Source: Azospirillum brasilense (GTDB taxonomy: Bacteria; Pseudomonadota; Alphaproteobacteria; Azospirillales; Azospirillaceae). Taken from it: a stretch of 64,000 nt of DNA. The position numbers and the translations under genes were made by a program. Below are positions 35,044 to 45,036 of the stretch, piece after piece (the stretch's first letter is position 1; each line of letters begins with the position of its first letter). Below the pieces are notes generated by a model. That model was not told the DNA's origin. It saw nothing but the letters and a program-made list of their open reading frames with translations, and did not search any database. The stretch is taken from NCBI RefSeq assembly GCF_003349955.1, contig NZ_QLKQ01000006.1, positions 83,565 to 147,564 of the forward strand, given 5' to 3'.

Positions 35044-36072
35044 GTGGACCTTCAGGTGCACAGCGAGCGGCAGAACGACACCGGACGGTTGCGCTCGTCT
35101 GCCCCTGCGCGCCCGGTCTACGCCGCACTCGACCTTGGCACCAACAATTGCCGCCTCCTCATCGCCCGGCCAATTCCCGGTGGTTTTCGCGTCATCGATG
35201 CCTTCTCACGGATCGTCCGGCTGGGCGAAGGGCTGACCCGCAACGATCAACTGTCCGATCTGGCGATGGAACGCACCCTCGCCGCCCTGAAAATCTGCGA
35301 GTCCAAGATCGAGCGGCGCGGGGTCACCGCCGCGCGCGCCGTGGCGACCGAGGCCTGCCGCCGCGCCCGCAATTGCAGCGAGTTCATCGACGCGGTGGAG
35401 CGGGAAACCGGCATCGCCATCGAGATCATTTCCAGCCAGGAGGAGGGGCGCCTCGCGCTTGCCGGCTGCGCGTCGCTGCTCGATCCGAACGTGCCCCATG
35501 CGGTGGTCTTCGACATCGGCGGCGGCTCGACCGAGCTGATGTGGCTGGCGGTGGAGCGGGGGCGGCCGCTGCGCATCCTCGACCAGACGTCCATCCAGTG
35601 CGGTGTCATCGGCCTGACCGAGCAGTTCGGCGGCGCCGACGCCGACCGCGCCATGTACCGCCGCATGGTGGAGGAGGTGGCGTCGGCCATCGCCTCCTTC
35701 GAGGCGCGCAACGGCATCCGCGAACGGGTGCTTGCCGGGCAGGTGCAGATGCTCGGCACCTCCGGCACGGTGACGACGCTGGCCGGGGTGCATCTCGGCC
35801 TCTGCCGCTACGACCGGCGGGCGGTGGATGGCAGCTTTCTGCGCATCGACCACGCCCGCGCGGTCATCGAACGCCTCGTCGCGCTGGACTTCGACGGGCG
35901 GGCGCGGCATCCCTGCATCGGACAGGACCGCGCGGATCTGGTGATCGCCGGATGCGCGGTGCTGGACGCGCTGTGCGACTGTTGGCCGGTGGAGCGCCTG
36001 CGCATCGCCGATCGCGGCCTGCGCGAGGGCATCCTCGTGGAGCTGATCGGGTCGACGCGGCAAATCTATTAA
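35044..36072 (+). CDS. ppx: Exopolyphosphatase / guanosine pentaphosphatase family (Ppx/GppA)
   Basis: A 342-aa ASKHA-fold phosphatase that shortens polyphosphate or hydrolyses pppGpp. The first phosphate loop is YAALDLGTNNCRLLIARP (about 27-44), and the second is VVFDIGGGSTELMWLAV (about 154-170). SQEEGRLALAGC and GTSGTVTTLAGV are further family motifs. The start is GTG at 35044, preceded by GGGGAGGAGA. This is the short form without the C-terminal HD extension. It is followed after 14 bases by rlmE, a common alphaproteobacterial pairing. Confidence 0.88.
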   Translation: MDLQVHSERQNDTGRLRSSAPARPVYAALDLGTNNCRLLIARPIPGGFRVIDAFSRIVRLGEGLTRNDQLSDLAMERTLAALKICESKIERRGVTAARAVATEACRRARNCSEFIDAVERETGIAIEIISSQEEGRLALAGCASLLDPNVPHAVVFDIGGGSTELMWLAVERGRPLRILDQTSIQCGVIGLTEQFGGADADRAMYRRMVEEVASAIASFEARNGIRERVLAGQVQMLGTSGTVTTLAGVHLGLCRYDRRAVDGSFLRIDHARAVIERLVALDFDGRARHPCIGQDRADLVIAGCAVLDALCDCWPVERLRIADRGLREGILVELIGSTRQIY

Positions 36073-36086
36073 GGAAATGTAAGACC

Positions 36087-36797
36087 ATGGTTGGAAAGCC
36101 TCCGTCCTCCTCGACGCCGGGTGGGCGCCGCGCCACCGTCCGCGTGAAGTCCGCGGCCAAGCGCACCACCTCCTCGGCCCGCTGGCTGGAGCGGCATCTG
36201 AACGACCCCTACGTGCACGAGGCGACGAAGCGCGGCTTCCGTTCCCGCGCCGCCTTCAAGCTGCTTCAGCTCGACGAGAAGTTCCATCTGCTGGGGCCGG
36301 GCAAGCGCGTGGTCGACCTCGGCGCCGCCCCCGGCGGCTGGACCCAGGTGGCGGTGGACAAGGTGCAGACCGGGCGCGAGGGCTGGAAGGTCGTCGGGCT
36401 GGACATCCTGCCCATGGACCCGCTGCCCGGCGCCACCACCATGCAGGCCGATTTCCTGGAGGAGGGTGCCGCCGAGCGGCTGAAGGAAGCGCTCGGCGGC
36501 CCCGCCGACGTGGTGCTCAGCGACATGGCCGCCCCGACCATCGGGCACCAGTCCACCGACCATCTGCGCATCATGGCGCTGGCCGAGGCCGCCTACGATT
36601 TCGCGGAGGAGGTGCTGGCCCCCGGCGGGGCCTTTGTCGCCAAGCTGTTCCAGGGCGGGGCGGAGAAGTCCCTGCTGGAGCGGCTGAAGCGCGATTTCGC
36701 CACGGTGCGCCACGCCAAGCCGCCGGCCAGCCGCGCCGAATCCTCCGAAACCTATGTGGTCGCCACCGGTTTCCGTGGGGCGAACGCGAACGATTAG
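36087..36797 (+). CDS. rlmE: 23S rRNA (uridine-2'-O)-methyltransferase RlmE (FtsJ/RrmJ)
   Basis: A 236-aa SAM-dependent enzyme that 2'-O-methylates U2552 of 23S rRNA. The SAM motif DLGAAPGGWTQ is at about 77-87. The K-D-K-E tetrad is supported by SRAAFKL, SDMAAP, VAKLFQGG and SSETYVVATGF. The N-terminal 30 residues are a basic, Ser/Thr-rich extension common in alphaproteobacteria. It starts 14 bases after ppx, likely in one operon. Confidence 0.93.
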   Translation: MVGKPPSSSTPGGRRATVRVKSAAKRTTSSARWLERHLNDPYVHEATKRGFRSRAAFKLLQLDEKFHLLGPGKRVVDLGAAPGGWTQVAVDKVQTGREGWKVVGLDILPMDPLPGATTMQADFLEEGAAERLKEALGGPADVVLSDMAAPTIGHQSTDHLRIMALAEAAYDFAEEVLAPGGAFVAKLFQGGAEKSLLERLKRDFATVRHAKPPASRAESSETYVVATGFRGANAND

Positions 36798-36886
36798 GTC
36801 CACCTCCGGCTGCGGTCCGTTCGCGCAGGTCATGGCTGGCTTGCGCGGATGAGGCCCGGCACACGACAGTTTGTGGTTCAGGCGCC

Positions 36887-38440
<1,554 letters not shown>

Positions 38441-38467
38441 TCGGGCGCTCCTTTGGGGTAAGGGTCG

Positions 38468-38499
38468 AAAAGGCGAGGGGACGGTCCCCTCGCCTTTTT
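38468..38499 (+). terminator. Rho-independent terminator of guaB
   Basis: The arms AAGGCGAGGGGA and TCCCCTCGCCTT pair perfectly around a CGG loop and are followed by TTTTT. The A-run on the left also gives a weaker terminator for the converging methyltransferase gene. Confidence 0.9.
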
Positions 38500-38525
38500 C
38501 ATGTCCGGGTTTCAGCGTTTCTCCG

Positions 38526-39287
38526 TCAGCGGTTGGCGGCGAAGTGGCTGAACAGCGCCACGCTGGCCGCGACGGTGGCGTTCAGCGATTCCACGGCGCC
38601 CGTGGTCGGGATGGACAGGCGCTGGACGGGCAGGGCGGCGGGTACGCCCTGACCCTCCTCGCCCAGCACCAGACGGACGTCGCGCGGCCAACGGAAGGCC
38701 GCCATGTCGGCGCCCCCGGCGTCCAGCGCGACCAGCGGCCCGGCGGACCGGTGCACGTCCTCCCACCGGCCGCCGCGCAGCAGGGTCAGCTCGAACTGGG
38801 CGTTCGACGCGGCGCGCAGGCATTTGGGATGGTAGGGGTGGGCCGCGCCGTCGAGCAGGATCACCCGCCGGGCGCCGAAGGCGGCGGCGCTGCGCAGCAG
38901 GGCGCCGAGGTTGTTGGGATCGCCGAGCGCGCAGATCAGCTCCAGCCCTTGCGGCGGTCGCGACAGGTCGATCGACGGCGTGTCCGGCACCGTGCCGACG
39001 AGCAGGGGAAAGCCGGTGCCGGGAGCGTCCAGCGTGCGGAACAGGGCGGGAGCCAGTTGGACGATCTCCAGCCCGGCGGGCAGGCGCCAGCCCTCGACCT
39101 GCGCCGGATCGGTGAGAAGCAGGGTGGAGAAGCGCTCCGGCCAGCGGGCCAGCGCCTCCGGCACCGTCTTCAGTCCGGCCAGCAGGAACTTGCCCTGTTT
39201 CTTCAGGCCGCGGCTCTCCAGCAGCGACTCCCACAGCTTGAACTGCGGATTCTGCGGGCTTTCGATCAGGCGCGGCGGGCGGGTCAT
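38526..39287 (-). CDS. TrmH/SpoU-family RNA 2'-O-methyltransferase
   Basis: A 253-aa SPOUT methyltransferase. An N-terminal RNA-binding region (ESPQNPQFKLWESLLESRGLKKQGKFLLAG) is followed by the knotted domain. Motif 1 is ICALGDPNNLGALLRSAAAFG, motif 2 RLVLGEEGQGVP, and motif 3 LSIPTTGAVESLNATVAASVALF. It methylates rRNA or tRNA; the exact target cannot be read. It converges with guaB. The stop is next to the guaB terminator. Confidence 0.88.
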   Translation of the reverse strand: MTRPPRLIESPQNPQFKLWESLLESRGLKKQGKFLLAGLKTVPEALARWPERFSTLLLTDPAQVEGWRLPAGLEIVQLAPALFRTLDAPGTGFPLLVGTVPDTPSIDLSRPPQGLELICALGDPNNLGALLRSAAAFGARRVILLDGAAHPYHPKCLRAASNAQFELTLLRGGRWEDVHRSAGPLVALDAGGADMAAFRWPRDVRLVLGEEGQGVPAALPVQRLSIPTTGAVESLNATVAASVALFSHFAANR

Positions 39288-39377
39288 GCGGGGCAGGCTT
39301 TCCAGGGCGGGCGGTCGTCGTGGTCGTGGACCTTACGGCGCGGGGCGCCGCGTTGGGAAGGCCGATCCGCCTTCATA

Positions 39378-39499
39378 GCCCTCTCCCCTCTGGGGAGAGG
39401 GTGCCCGCGAAGCGGGCGGTGAGGGGGTTCCGCATAGCGGAACGTCCGGCAAAAGTGCAACCCCCTCACCCCAGCCCTCTCCCCAGAGGGGAGAGGGAG
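39378..39499. repeat. Dispersed palindromic intergenic repeat, copy 1
   Basis: A nested palindrome of about 120 bases. The outer arms are CCCTCTCCCC and GGGGAGAGGG on both sides, and the inner arms are GTGAGGGGGTT and CAACCCCCTCAC around a core with ACGTCCGGCA. It fills the gap between the methyltransferase and DUF1272 genes. The same element recurs at 53791-53912. Confidence 0.85.
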
Positions 39500-39590
39500 C
39501 TTCAAACGCGGAAGCCCTGCGGCCACAGCCCTTTCTCCCGCCGCTACGCCGCTGCTATCATCGTGAACCCACGGAAAGGCGACGCCGATC

Positions 39591-39839
39591 ATGCTTGCGC
39601 TGCGGCCCAACTGCGAATGCTGCGACCAGGATCTGCCCCCGGACTCCCGCGATGCTTACATCTGCTCCTTCGAATGCACCTTCTGCGGCGACTGCCGGGA
39701 TGGGGTGCTGAAGGGGCACTGTCCGAACTGCGGGGGCGAACTGGTGCGGCGGCCCATCCGCCCGGCTGGAAAGCTGGTCAACAACCCGGCCTCGACGCAG
39801 CGGGTGCTCAAGGCCGGCGGTTGCCCGCCCGCCTTCTGA
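39591..39839 (+). CDS. DUF1272 small zinc-ribbon-like protein
   Basis: An 82-aa protein matching DUF1272. Its cysteines (CECC, CSFECTFCGDC and CPNCGG) would bind zinc, and the LRPNCECCDQDLPP start is family-typical. Function unknown. It converges with the GNAT gene, leaving seven bases. No signal peptide, so cytoplasmic. Confidence 0.85.
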   Translation: MLALRPNCECCDQDLPPDSRDAYICSFECTFCGDCRDGVLKGHCPNCGGELVRRPIRPAGKLVNNPASTQRVLKAGGCPPAF

Positions 39840-39846
39840 ACGGCGC

Positions 39847-40365
39847 TCAATCCAGGCGCCGGCCGAGGAACAGCAGCGGTCCCCGCTGGGTCGCCGCGGT
39901 GAAGCCGGCGCGCTGGTAGAAGCTGACGTTCCGCGCGAACACCCCGGTCACCAGATGCAGGCCGGGCAGGCCATCGGCGCGGCAGTCCTCGGCGAAGCGG
40001 TCCACCAGCGCCCGTCCGATCCCATGATCGCGGAAGCCGGGCCGGACGTTGACGTGGAGATGGGCGGGAAAGGCGGCGAAGCGGTCGGCGAAGACCTCGT
40101 ATTTCGGGATGATGCGGGCGAGGTCCACCGCTGCGGCGCTGTCCTTGCAGCCGGTCAGATAGCCGATGATGGCGCCGTCCTCGGCCACGGCGAACCACAG
40201 GTCGTCCGGCGCCCGCTCCACATACCAGCCCGTCCAGGTGCGGAAGAAGGCCGCGCGCTCCTCCGCCGAGGCGAAGTCCTTGCGCAGCGTGGACAGGAAG
40301 AAGATGTCCTCCAGCGCGGCGAGGGCGGCCTCCCGGTCGGGCAACTCCGGCAATCGTACCAGCAT
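39847..40365 (-). CDS. GNAT-family N-acetyltransferase
   Basis: A 172-aa acetyltransferase. The acetyl-CoA-binding motif A is HLHVNVRPGFRDHGIGRALVDRFAE (about 105-130), and the later strand is NVSFYQRAGFTAA. The substrate is unknown. It lies 13 bases downstream of mltA on the minus strand, possibly co-transcribed. Confidence 0.85.
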   Translation of the reverse strand: MLVRLPELPDREAALAALEDIFFLSTLRKDFASAEERAAFFRTWTGWYVERAPDDLWFAVAEDGAIIGYLTGCKDSAAAVDLARIIPKYEVFADRFAAFPAHLHVNVRPGFRDHGIGRALVDRFAEDCRADGLPGLHLVTGVFARNVSFYQRAGFTAATQRGPLLFLGRRLD

Positions 40366-40378
40366 CGGCGGCCAGACC

Positions 40379-41545
40379 TCAGCGGCGTTGCGCCAGCGTG
40401 AAGGAGGTGGTGCGCGGCGCCAGCATCGTGTAGCGGCCCTTGGCCTTCATCACGCCGGCGCCCTCCGCGGCTTCCGCCCCATGGCCCCAGAACAGGTCGC
40501 CGCGCACCGCCCCCTTGATGGCGCCGCCGGTGTCCTGGGCGACGACGAGGCGCTTGATTTCACCCTGCGGCACCGGCGCCTCGCGCACGTCCAGCCAAAG
40601 CGGCACGCCCAGCGGGACGTAGCCCGGGTCCACGGCGAGGCTGCGGCCCGCCGTCAGTTCCATGTTGCGCGCGCCGCGCGCGCCGACGTCGGGGCGCATC
40701 TGGAAGAAGACGTAGGACGGGTTCATGTTCATCACCCGCCGGGCCTCGCCGGGATGCTCGGTCAGCCAGCGGCGGATCAGCGGCATGGTCACCTGCTCCG
40801 GCGTGGCGTAGCCGATGTCGATCAGGTGCCGCCCGATGGGGACGTAGCGATGGCCGTTCTGCCCGCCATAGCCCAGAGCCACCACCGACCCGTCGCTCAT
40901 CCGCACCCGGCCCGACCCCTGGATTTCCAGGAAGAAGGCGTCGATGGCATCGTCCACCCACAGGATCTCCAGCCCCTTGCCCTTCAGCGCGCCGTCGGTG
41001 ATGCGGGCGCGGCTGGGCAGGCCGCGCTTGGTCCGTTTCGGCACCTTGTAGAGGGGGACGGTGTAGCGCTCGGTCCGCGTCCAGCTGCCGCGCAGCTCGA
41101 CCTCGTAATAGCCGGTGAACAGCCCCTCCTGCCCCTCGGACAGGACGACGGGGGTGAAGTGATCCTCGAAGAAGCGGCGGGCCGTCTCGGGTTGGGCATC
41201 GGGCAGGCCGCGCAGCGCCTCGCAGATCGGGCGCCAGTCCGACGTGGTGCCAGCGGCGGGATTGGGGCCGAGCGGCTTGCCGGCGGGCTGCGAGGCCACC
41301 CAACGGCAGGTGCGATGAAGGGCGGGCAGGGCCTGCGCGTGGTCGTCGTCGATCCAGCCCGGCAGGCCGCGGAAATCCGCCGAGACCTTCTCCATGCCGG
41401 GCCGCCATGAGGCCGCGGTGACGCCGCCGCCCGGTCCCGATCCGGTCGCCGCGTCGCCCGCACAGCCCGCCAGCAGGCCAAACGCAAGAAGGGTGGAGAC
41501 GCGCGCCAACGCACGCGCCATGACACTGCCGACCGCAGCCGTCAT
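40379..41545 (-). CDS. mltA: Membrane-bound lytic murein transglycosylase A (MltA)
   Basis: A lipoprotein that cleaves peptidoglycan with formation of 1,6-anhydro ends. The start is taken at 41545 (MTAAVGSVMARALARV). It gives a type II signal peptide with the lipobox LLAGC; an upstream ATG at 41656 would add a basic 37-residue leader, and 41521 is also possible. The MltA domain shows VVLSEGQEGLFTGYYE, and the C-terminal 3D domain has VVAQDTGGAIKGAVRGDLFWGHG with the active-site Asp. Length is about 388 aa, normal. Confidence 0.92.
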   Translation of the reverse strand: MTAAVGSVMARALARVSTLLAFGLLAGCAGDAATGSGPGGGVTAASWRPGMEKVSADFRGLPGWIDDDHAQALPALHRTCRWVASQPAGKPLGPNPAAGTTSDWRPICEALRGLPDAQPETARRFFEDHFTPVVLSEGQEGLFTGYYEVELRGSWTRTERYTVPLYKVPKRTKRGLPSRARITDGALKGKGLEILWVDDAIDAFFLEIQGSGRVRMSDGSVVALGYGGQNGHRYVPIGRHLIDIGYATPEQVTMPLIRRWLTEHPGEARRVMNMNPSYVFFQMRPDVGARGARNMELTAGRSLAVDPGYVPLGVPLWLDVREAPVPQGEIKRLVVAQDTGGAIKGAVRGDLFWGHGAEAAEGAGVMKAKGRYTMLAPRTTSFTLAQRR

Positions 41546-41732
41546 CGCGGACCCCGCACCAGATTTCAAGAAGACGCCGAAGAAGAGGGAGCGCTGGACT
41601 TGCCGCCCGCAAGAGAGCCGGGGCAAGAACAACCACCCCTTTTTTGCCTCAATCATGGGATTGCGGTCAACCGCTCTTCGCGCGGATGGTTTCGATCGGG
41701 CCGTCTTGTCACAGGGCGCGCGCCTGGGGTGG

Positions 41733-41775
41733 CGACTCGAAAGACAGCGACTCGAAAGACAGCGACTCGAAAGGC
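41733..41775. repeat. 15-bp tandem repeat
   Basis: The unit CGACTCGAAAGACAG occurs twice in full and a third time as CGACTCGAAAGG. It lies between the divergent mltA and rsmB-like genes, about 80 bases before the latter. Probably a slippage-prone minisatellite; any effect on expression is speculative. Confidence 0.8.
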
Positions 41776-41851
41776 TGCCGCGCGTGCGCGGGGGATGACA
41801 ACCGCCCCCCGCTCGGGTTATCGAGCAGGGAATCTATCCGAGGACCATCCC

Positions 41852-43198
41852 ATGACCCCCGCCGCCCGCCTTCAGGCGGTCATCGACCTGCTGACCGAGA
41901 TCGACGAAACCCCGCGCCCCGCCGACGCGGTGATGAGCGCCTATTTCCGCGCCCGCCGCTACATCGGGTCGAAAGACCGCACCGCGGTGGCGCAGACGGC
42001 CTACGCGATCCTGCGCCGGCACGCCCGGCTGTGCTGGTGGCTGGAACGTCAGGGCCACCCGCCGACCCCGCGCGCCCGCGCGCTCGCCAACGAGATCCTG
42101 GCCGAGGGCAAGGCCGCCGCGACGGTGAAGGCGCTGTTCGGCTCCTCCAAGTTCGCCCCGGACCCGCTGGCGCCGGAGGAGGCGAAGCTCGCCAACGAGC
42201 TGGACACCCACACGCTGGACCATCCGCAGATGCCGGAGAGCGTGGCCGTGGAGTGCCCGCCCTGGGCGGAGGAGCCGATGCGCGCCGCCATGGGCGACCG
42301 CTTCGCGGTGGAGATGAAGACGCTGCTGGACTCGGCACCGCTCGATCTGCGCATCAACCCGGTGAAGGCCAACCGCGAGAGCGCGATCAAGGCGCTGGCC
42401 CGCGCCCAGATCACGGCGACGCCGACGCAGTGGTCGCCGCTGGGCCTGCGCGTCCAGGGCCGCCCGCCGCTGGGCGCCGTCGACGCCTTCAAGGACGGTC
42501 TGGTCGAGATCCAGGACGAGGGCTCGCAGCTCGTGGCGATCGCGGTGGCGCCGAAGCCGGGGCAGCAGGTGGTGGACTTCTGCGCCGGGGCCGGCGGCAA
42601 GACGCTGGCCATCGCCGCGCTGATGAAGAACAAGGGCCGCGTCGTCGCCTGCGACGTGCTGGCCGGACGCCTGAAGCGCGCCGCCGAGCGGTTCCGCCGC
42701 GCCGGGCTGCACAACATCGAGGCGCACCCGCTGTCCAGCGAGCGCGACCCCTGGGTGAAGCGCCACAAGCGCAAGTTCGACCGCGTTTTGGTGGACGCGC
42801 CGTGCAGCGGCACCGGCACCTGGCGCCGCAACCCCGACAGCCGCTGGCGCCAACTCGGCCCCGGCCTGGCGGAACTGGTGCCGCTCCAGGCGAACATCCT
42901 GGACAGCGCGGCCCGTCTGGTGAAGCCCGGCGGGCGGCTGGTCTACGCCACCTGCTCCCTGCTGCCGGAGGAGAACGAGAATCAGGTCGCCGCCTTCCTG
43001 GAGACCCACCCCGACTTCACCGTGCTGCCGGTCGCCGAGGTCTGGGCGGAGGAGGGCGCGGGCACCCCGCCCGCCGAAGGGCCCTACCTGCGCCTGACCC
43101 CGGCCCGCCACGACACCGACGGCTTCTTCGCCGCCGTGATGGTGCGCAAGGCGGAGGAGGAGCCGGCGGAAACGGCGGGCGAAGAAACGCCCGAGTGA
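41852..43198 (+). CDS. rsmB: RsmB/NOP-family rRNA cytosine-5 methyltransferase
   Basis: A 448-aa m5C methyltransferase. A helical NusB-like N-terminal part (about 1-150) precedes the Rossmann domain. The SAM motif is VVDFCAGAGGKTLAIAAL (about 240), motif IV is VDAPCSGTGTWRRNPD, and motif VI is YATCSLLPEENENQ, with the catalytic Cys in this last motif. It is RsmB-like in overall form; the exact cytosine cannot be proved from sequence. The guaB/rsmB/guaA neighbourhood is common in alphaproteobacteria. Confidence 0.87.
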   Translation: MTPAARLQAVIDLLTEIDETPRPADAVMSAYFRARRYIGSKDRTAVAQTAYAILRRHARLCWWLERQGHPPTPRARALANEILAEGKAAATVKALFGSSKFAPDPLAPEEAKLANELDTHTLDHPQMPESVAVECPPWAEEPMRAAMGDRFAVEMKTLLDSAPLDLRINPVKANRESAIKALARAQITATPTQWSPLGLRVQGRPPLGAVDAFKDGLVEIQDEGSQLVAIAVAPKPGQQVVDFCAGAGGKTLAIAALMKNKGRVVACDVLAGRLKRAAERFRRAGLHNIEAHPLSSERDPWVKRHKRKFDRVLVDAPCSGTGTWRRNPDSRWRQLGPGLAELVPLQANILDSAARLVKPGGRLVYATCSLLPEENENQVAAFLETHPDFTVLPVAEVWAEEGAGTPPAEGPYLRLTPARHDTDGFFAAVMVRKAEEEPAETAGEETPE

Positions 43199-43246
43199 CA
43201 GGACGCCACGCGGCGCCAGCCACGGTGTGGCATGACGCCCCCGGGT

Positions 43247-44608
43247 CTACCGGTAATCGAAGGCTCCCTTGCCGATCAGACGACGGACGGCGTCGCCGAA
43301 GGCGGCGAACGGACTCAGGCTGATGCCGAGATCGGCGATCTTCTTCGACGCATCGTCGCCGCCATCGTCGATGGCGAGGAAATAGGCGCTGGCCCGAGCG
43401 TCCCGGCTGGTTTCCGGGGAGGGCGATGGCGACGGCTTGTCGACGCGGATCGGGGAATGGTCCGGCTGCGCTGGCGTGTCGGGCCGGCGCTGGCCGCGCT
43501 GAAGGAGCAGCGCTCCGCTGAGAGCGCGGTTGGCGGCCTCCGAATCAAGATCGACGGTGGCGACATCGACACCGGACTGTGCGAAGCCGATGCGCTTCAG
43601 GCGTGTCGTCAATCCCTTTGCCACGTCTTCACCGGTCAGGGCACCGGCGCGCACGGCATCGTCCAGTTTCCGGCGGTCCTCGTCGCCCAGCGCTTCGTTG
43701 AACATGGTCAGGGCGTTCCCTTTCAGGGCATCGGCCAGTTTGAGCGTGAGGCCGATGTCCGACGGCTTGTCCGTGACGGCCTGATTTTCCGGACCGGGCG
43801 GCGATGAGGGGGCGTCGGATTTGGGCCCGATGCCGGGAATGTCCACGGTTTCCGCAAATTTCTGGAACGCGTTGCCGAAGATGTTCCGGTCGAAGCCAAG
43901 CTCCTGAAGCTTCTGTTCGGCGGTCTCGCCGTCCGGCGCGTACAGATCCGCCAAGCCAGCGTCATCCCCCATGGAGGCCAGCGCGGATTTGAAGCCCTGC
44001 ATGTTTTTCGTGAATCCGCTGGCGTCGCTGAGTATGGCCGTCTGATCGGTCGGCCTTCCATAGGCGCCACGGGCCGCCGCGATCTCGCCCTTGAACGCGT
44101 CCTGGACCGGCTTCAGGCGTTCGTTCATCTCGTCCATCGAGATTTCGCCGCGCTGCTGGGCCTCCTGAATCTCCTGGGTCTTACGCCCGACCTCGGACAG
44201 CGCACCGGACATCCGGCTGCCATAGGCCTGCAGTTTCTGCCAGGCGGCCTCCGAGTCGGTGAGCCGTTGCTTGTCCTCCTCGTCACGGGGGCGTTCGGAG
44301 ACGTAGCGGTTGAAGGTCGCCTTGGTCGCCAGCGATTTCAATCCTGTCACCGCGTCTTCGGCGCTGATCTTGCCAGTGTTGACGAGTCCTTCCAGCATCC
44401 CGCGAGCCTTGGAGTCGAGTTGCTTGAACACATCGGCGGCAACTCCACTCAACGCCTGTCCGAGCTTGCTCACGGACACGGCATCCGCGCTCTTGCTGCT
44501 TCCCGCGCTTGAAACCGGATGCTCGGGGAAGCCGGTGCCGGACTGAATGGGTTTCCAATATCCTGTAGCCGACAAAGGAAGGGAAGTGTTGATCGTGCCA
44601 TTGGCCAT
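43247..44608 (-). CDS. Unrecognised helical protein, 453 aa
   Basis: A protein of unknown family. I take the start at MANGTINTS (44608) because the upstream in-frame ATG at 44683 lies in AT-rich non-coding-looking sequence. The body is mostly helical and polar, with repeated segments of similar plan: GKISAEDAVTGLKSLATKATFNRY (about 100) and GALTGEDVAKGLTTRLKRIGF (about 325). These are EF-hand- or helix-repeat-like pairs, each preceded by a KLDD or SKAR helix. A Pro/Ser-rich linker (about 375-405) precedes a short C-terminal helix. No signal peptide. Confidence 0.65.
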   Translation of the reverse strand: MANGTINTSLPLSATGYWKPIQSGTGFPEHPVSSAGSSKSADAVSVSKLGQALSGVAADVFKQLDSKARGMLEGLVNTGKISAEDAVTGLKSLATKATFNRYVSERPRDEEDKQRLTDSEAAWQKLQAYGSRMSGALSEVGRKTQEIQEAQQRGEISMDEMNERLKPVQDAFKGEIAAARGAYGRPTDQTAILSDASGFTKNMQGFKSALASMGDDAGLADLYAPDGETAEQKLQELGFDRNIFGNAFQKFAETVDIPGIGPKSDAPSSPPGPENQAVTDKPSDIGLTLKLADALKGNALTMFNEALGDEDRRKLDDAVRAGALTGEDVAKGLTTRLKRIGFAQSGVDVATVDLDSEAANRALSGALLLQRGQRRPDTPAQPDHSPIRVDKPSPSPSPETSRDARASAYFLAIDDGGDDASKKIADLGISLSPFAAFGDAVRRLIGKGAFDYR

Positions 44609-44683
44609 TGGTCCGCCTCTCGGTCTTCGCCCATATTGATTCCTTATCTCCTCCATGGTCTCTGAAATCAATAAATGGATCAA

Positions 44684-45036
44684 TAACGATAATTATAAGT
44701 CTAAGTATACCGGGGTATGAAATGCGCAGAATTTTGCAATTGAATGGTGTCTTCTTTGATTGGGTTTGGACAGGAATAGAAGTGAACGTGTCCATTGCGT
44801 TGATGAAGTTTTGCCCGCAGGCCGATGGTGGTGTCGTGTGGGAGTGAACGGGTGGAAACCGTTTGTTCGGGAGCGGAAGTGAGGGGGCAGCAAGGGAGCG
44901 TGCTGTGACCCGAACGGACGTGGAGTGGAGGGCTGCCACTCATGCGGGGACACACGGACCGGCCTGCTGATTTCGTGCGGGTCATACCGCGAGGTTTGCG
45001 GTTAGGGTGCGACCTTTCCCCGCATGTTGGAGCGCA
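44684..45036. other. Divergent intergenic region
   Basis: About 350 bases without a gene. The first 90 are AT-rich and should hold the promoter of the left-reading unknown gene. The rest is ordinary GC-rich sequence with no repeat, RNA or terminator that I can recognise. Confidence 0.4.
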
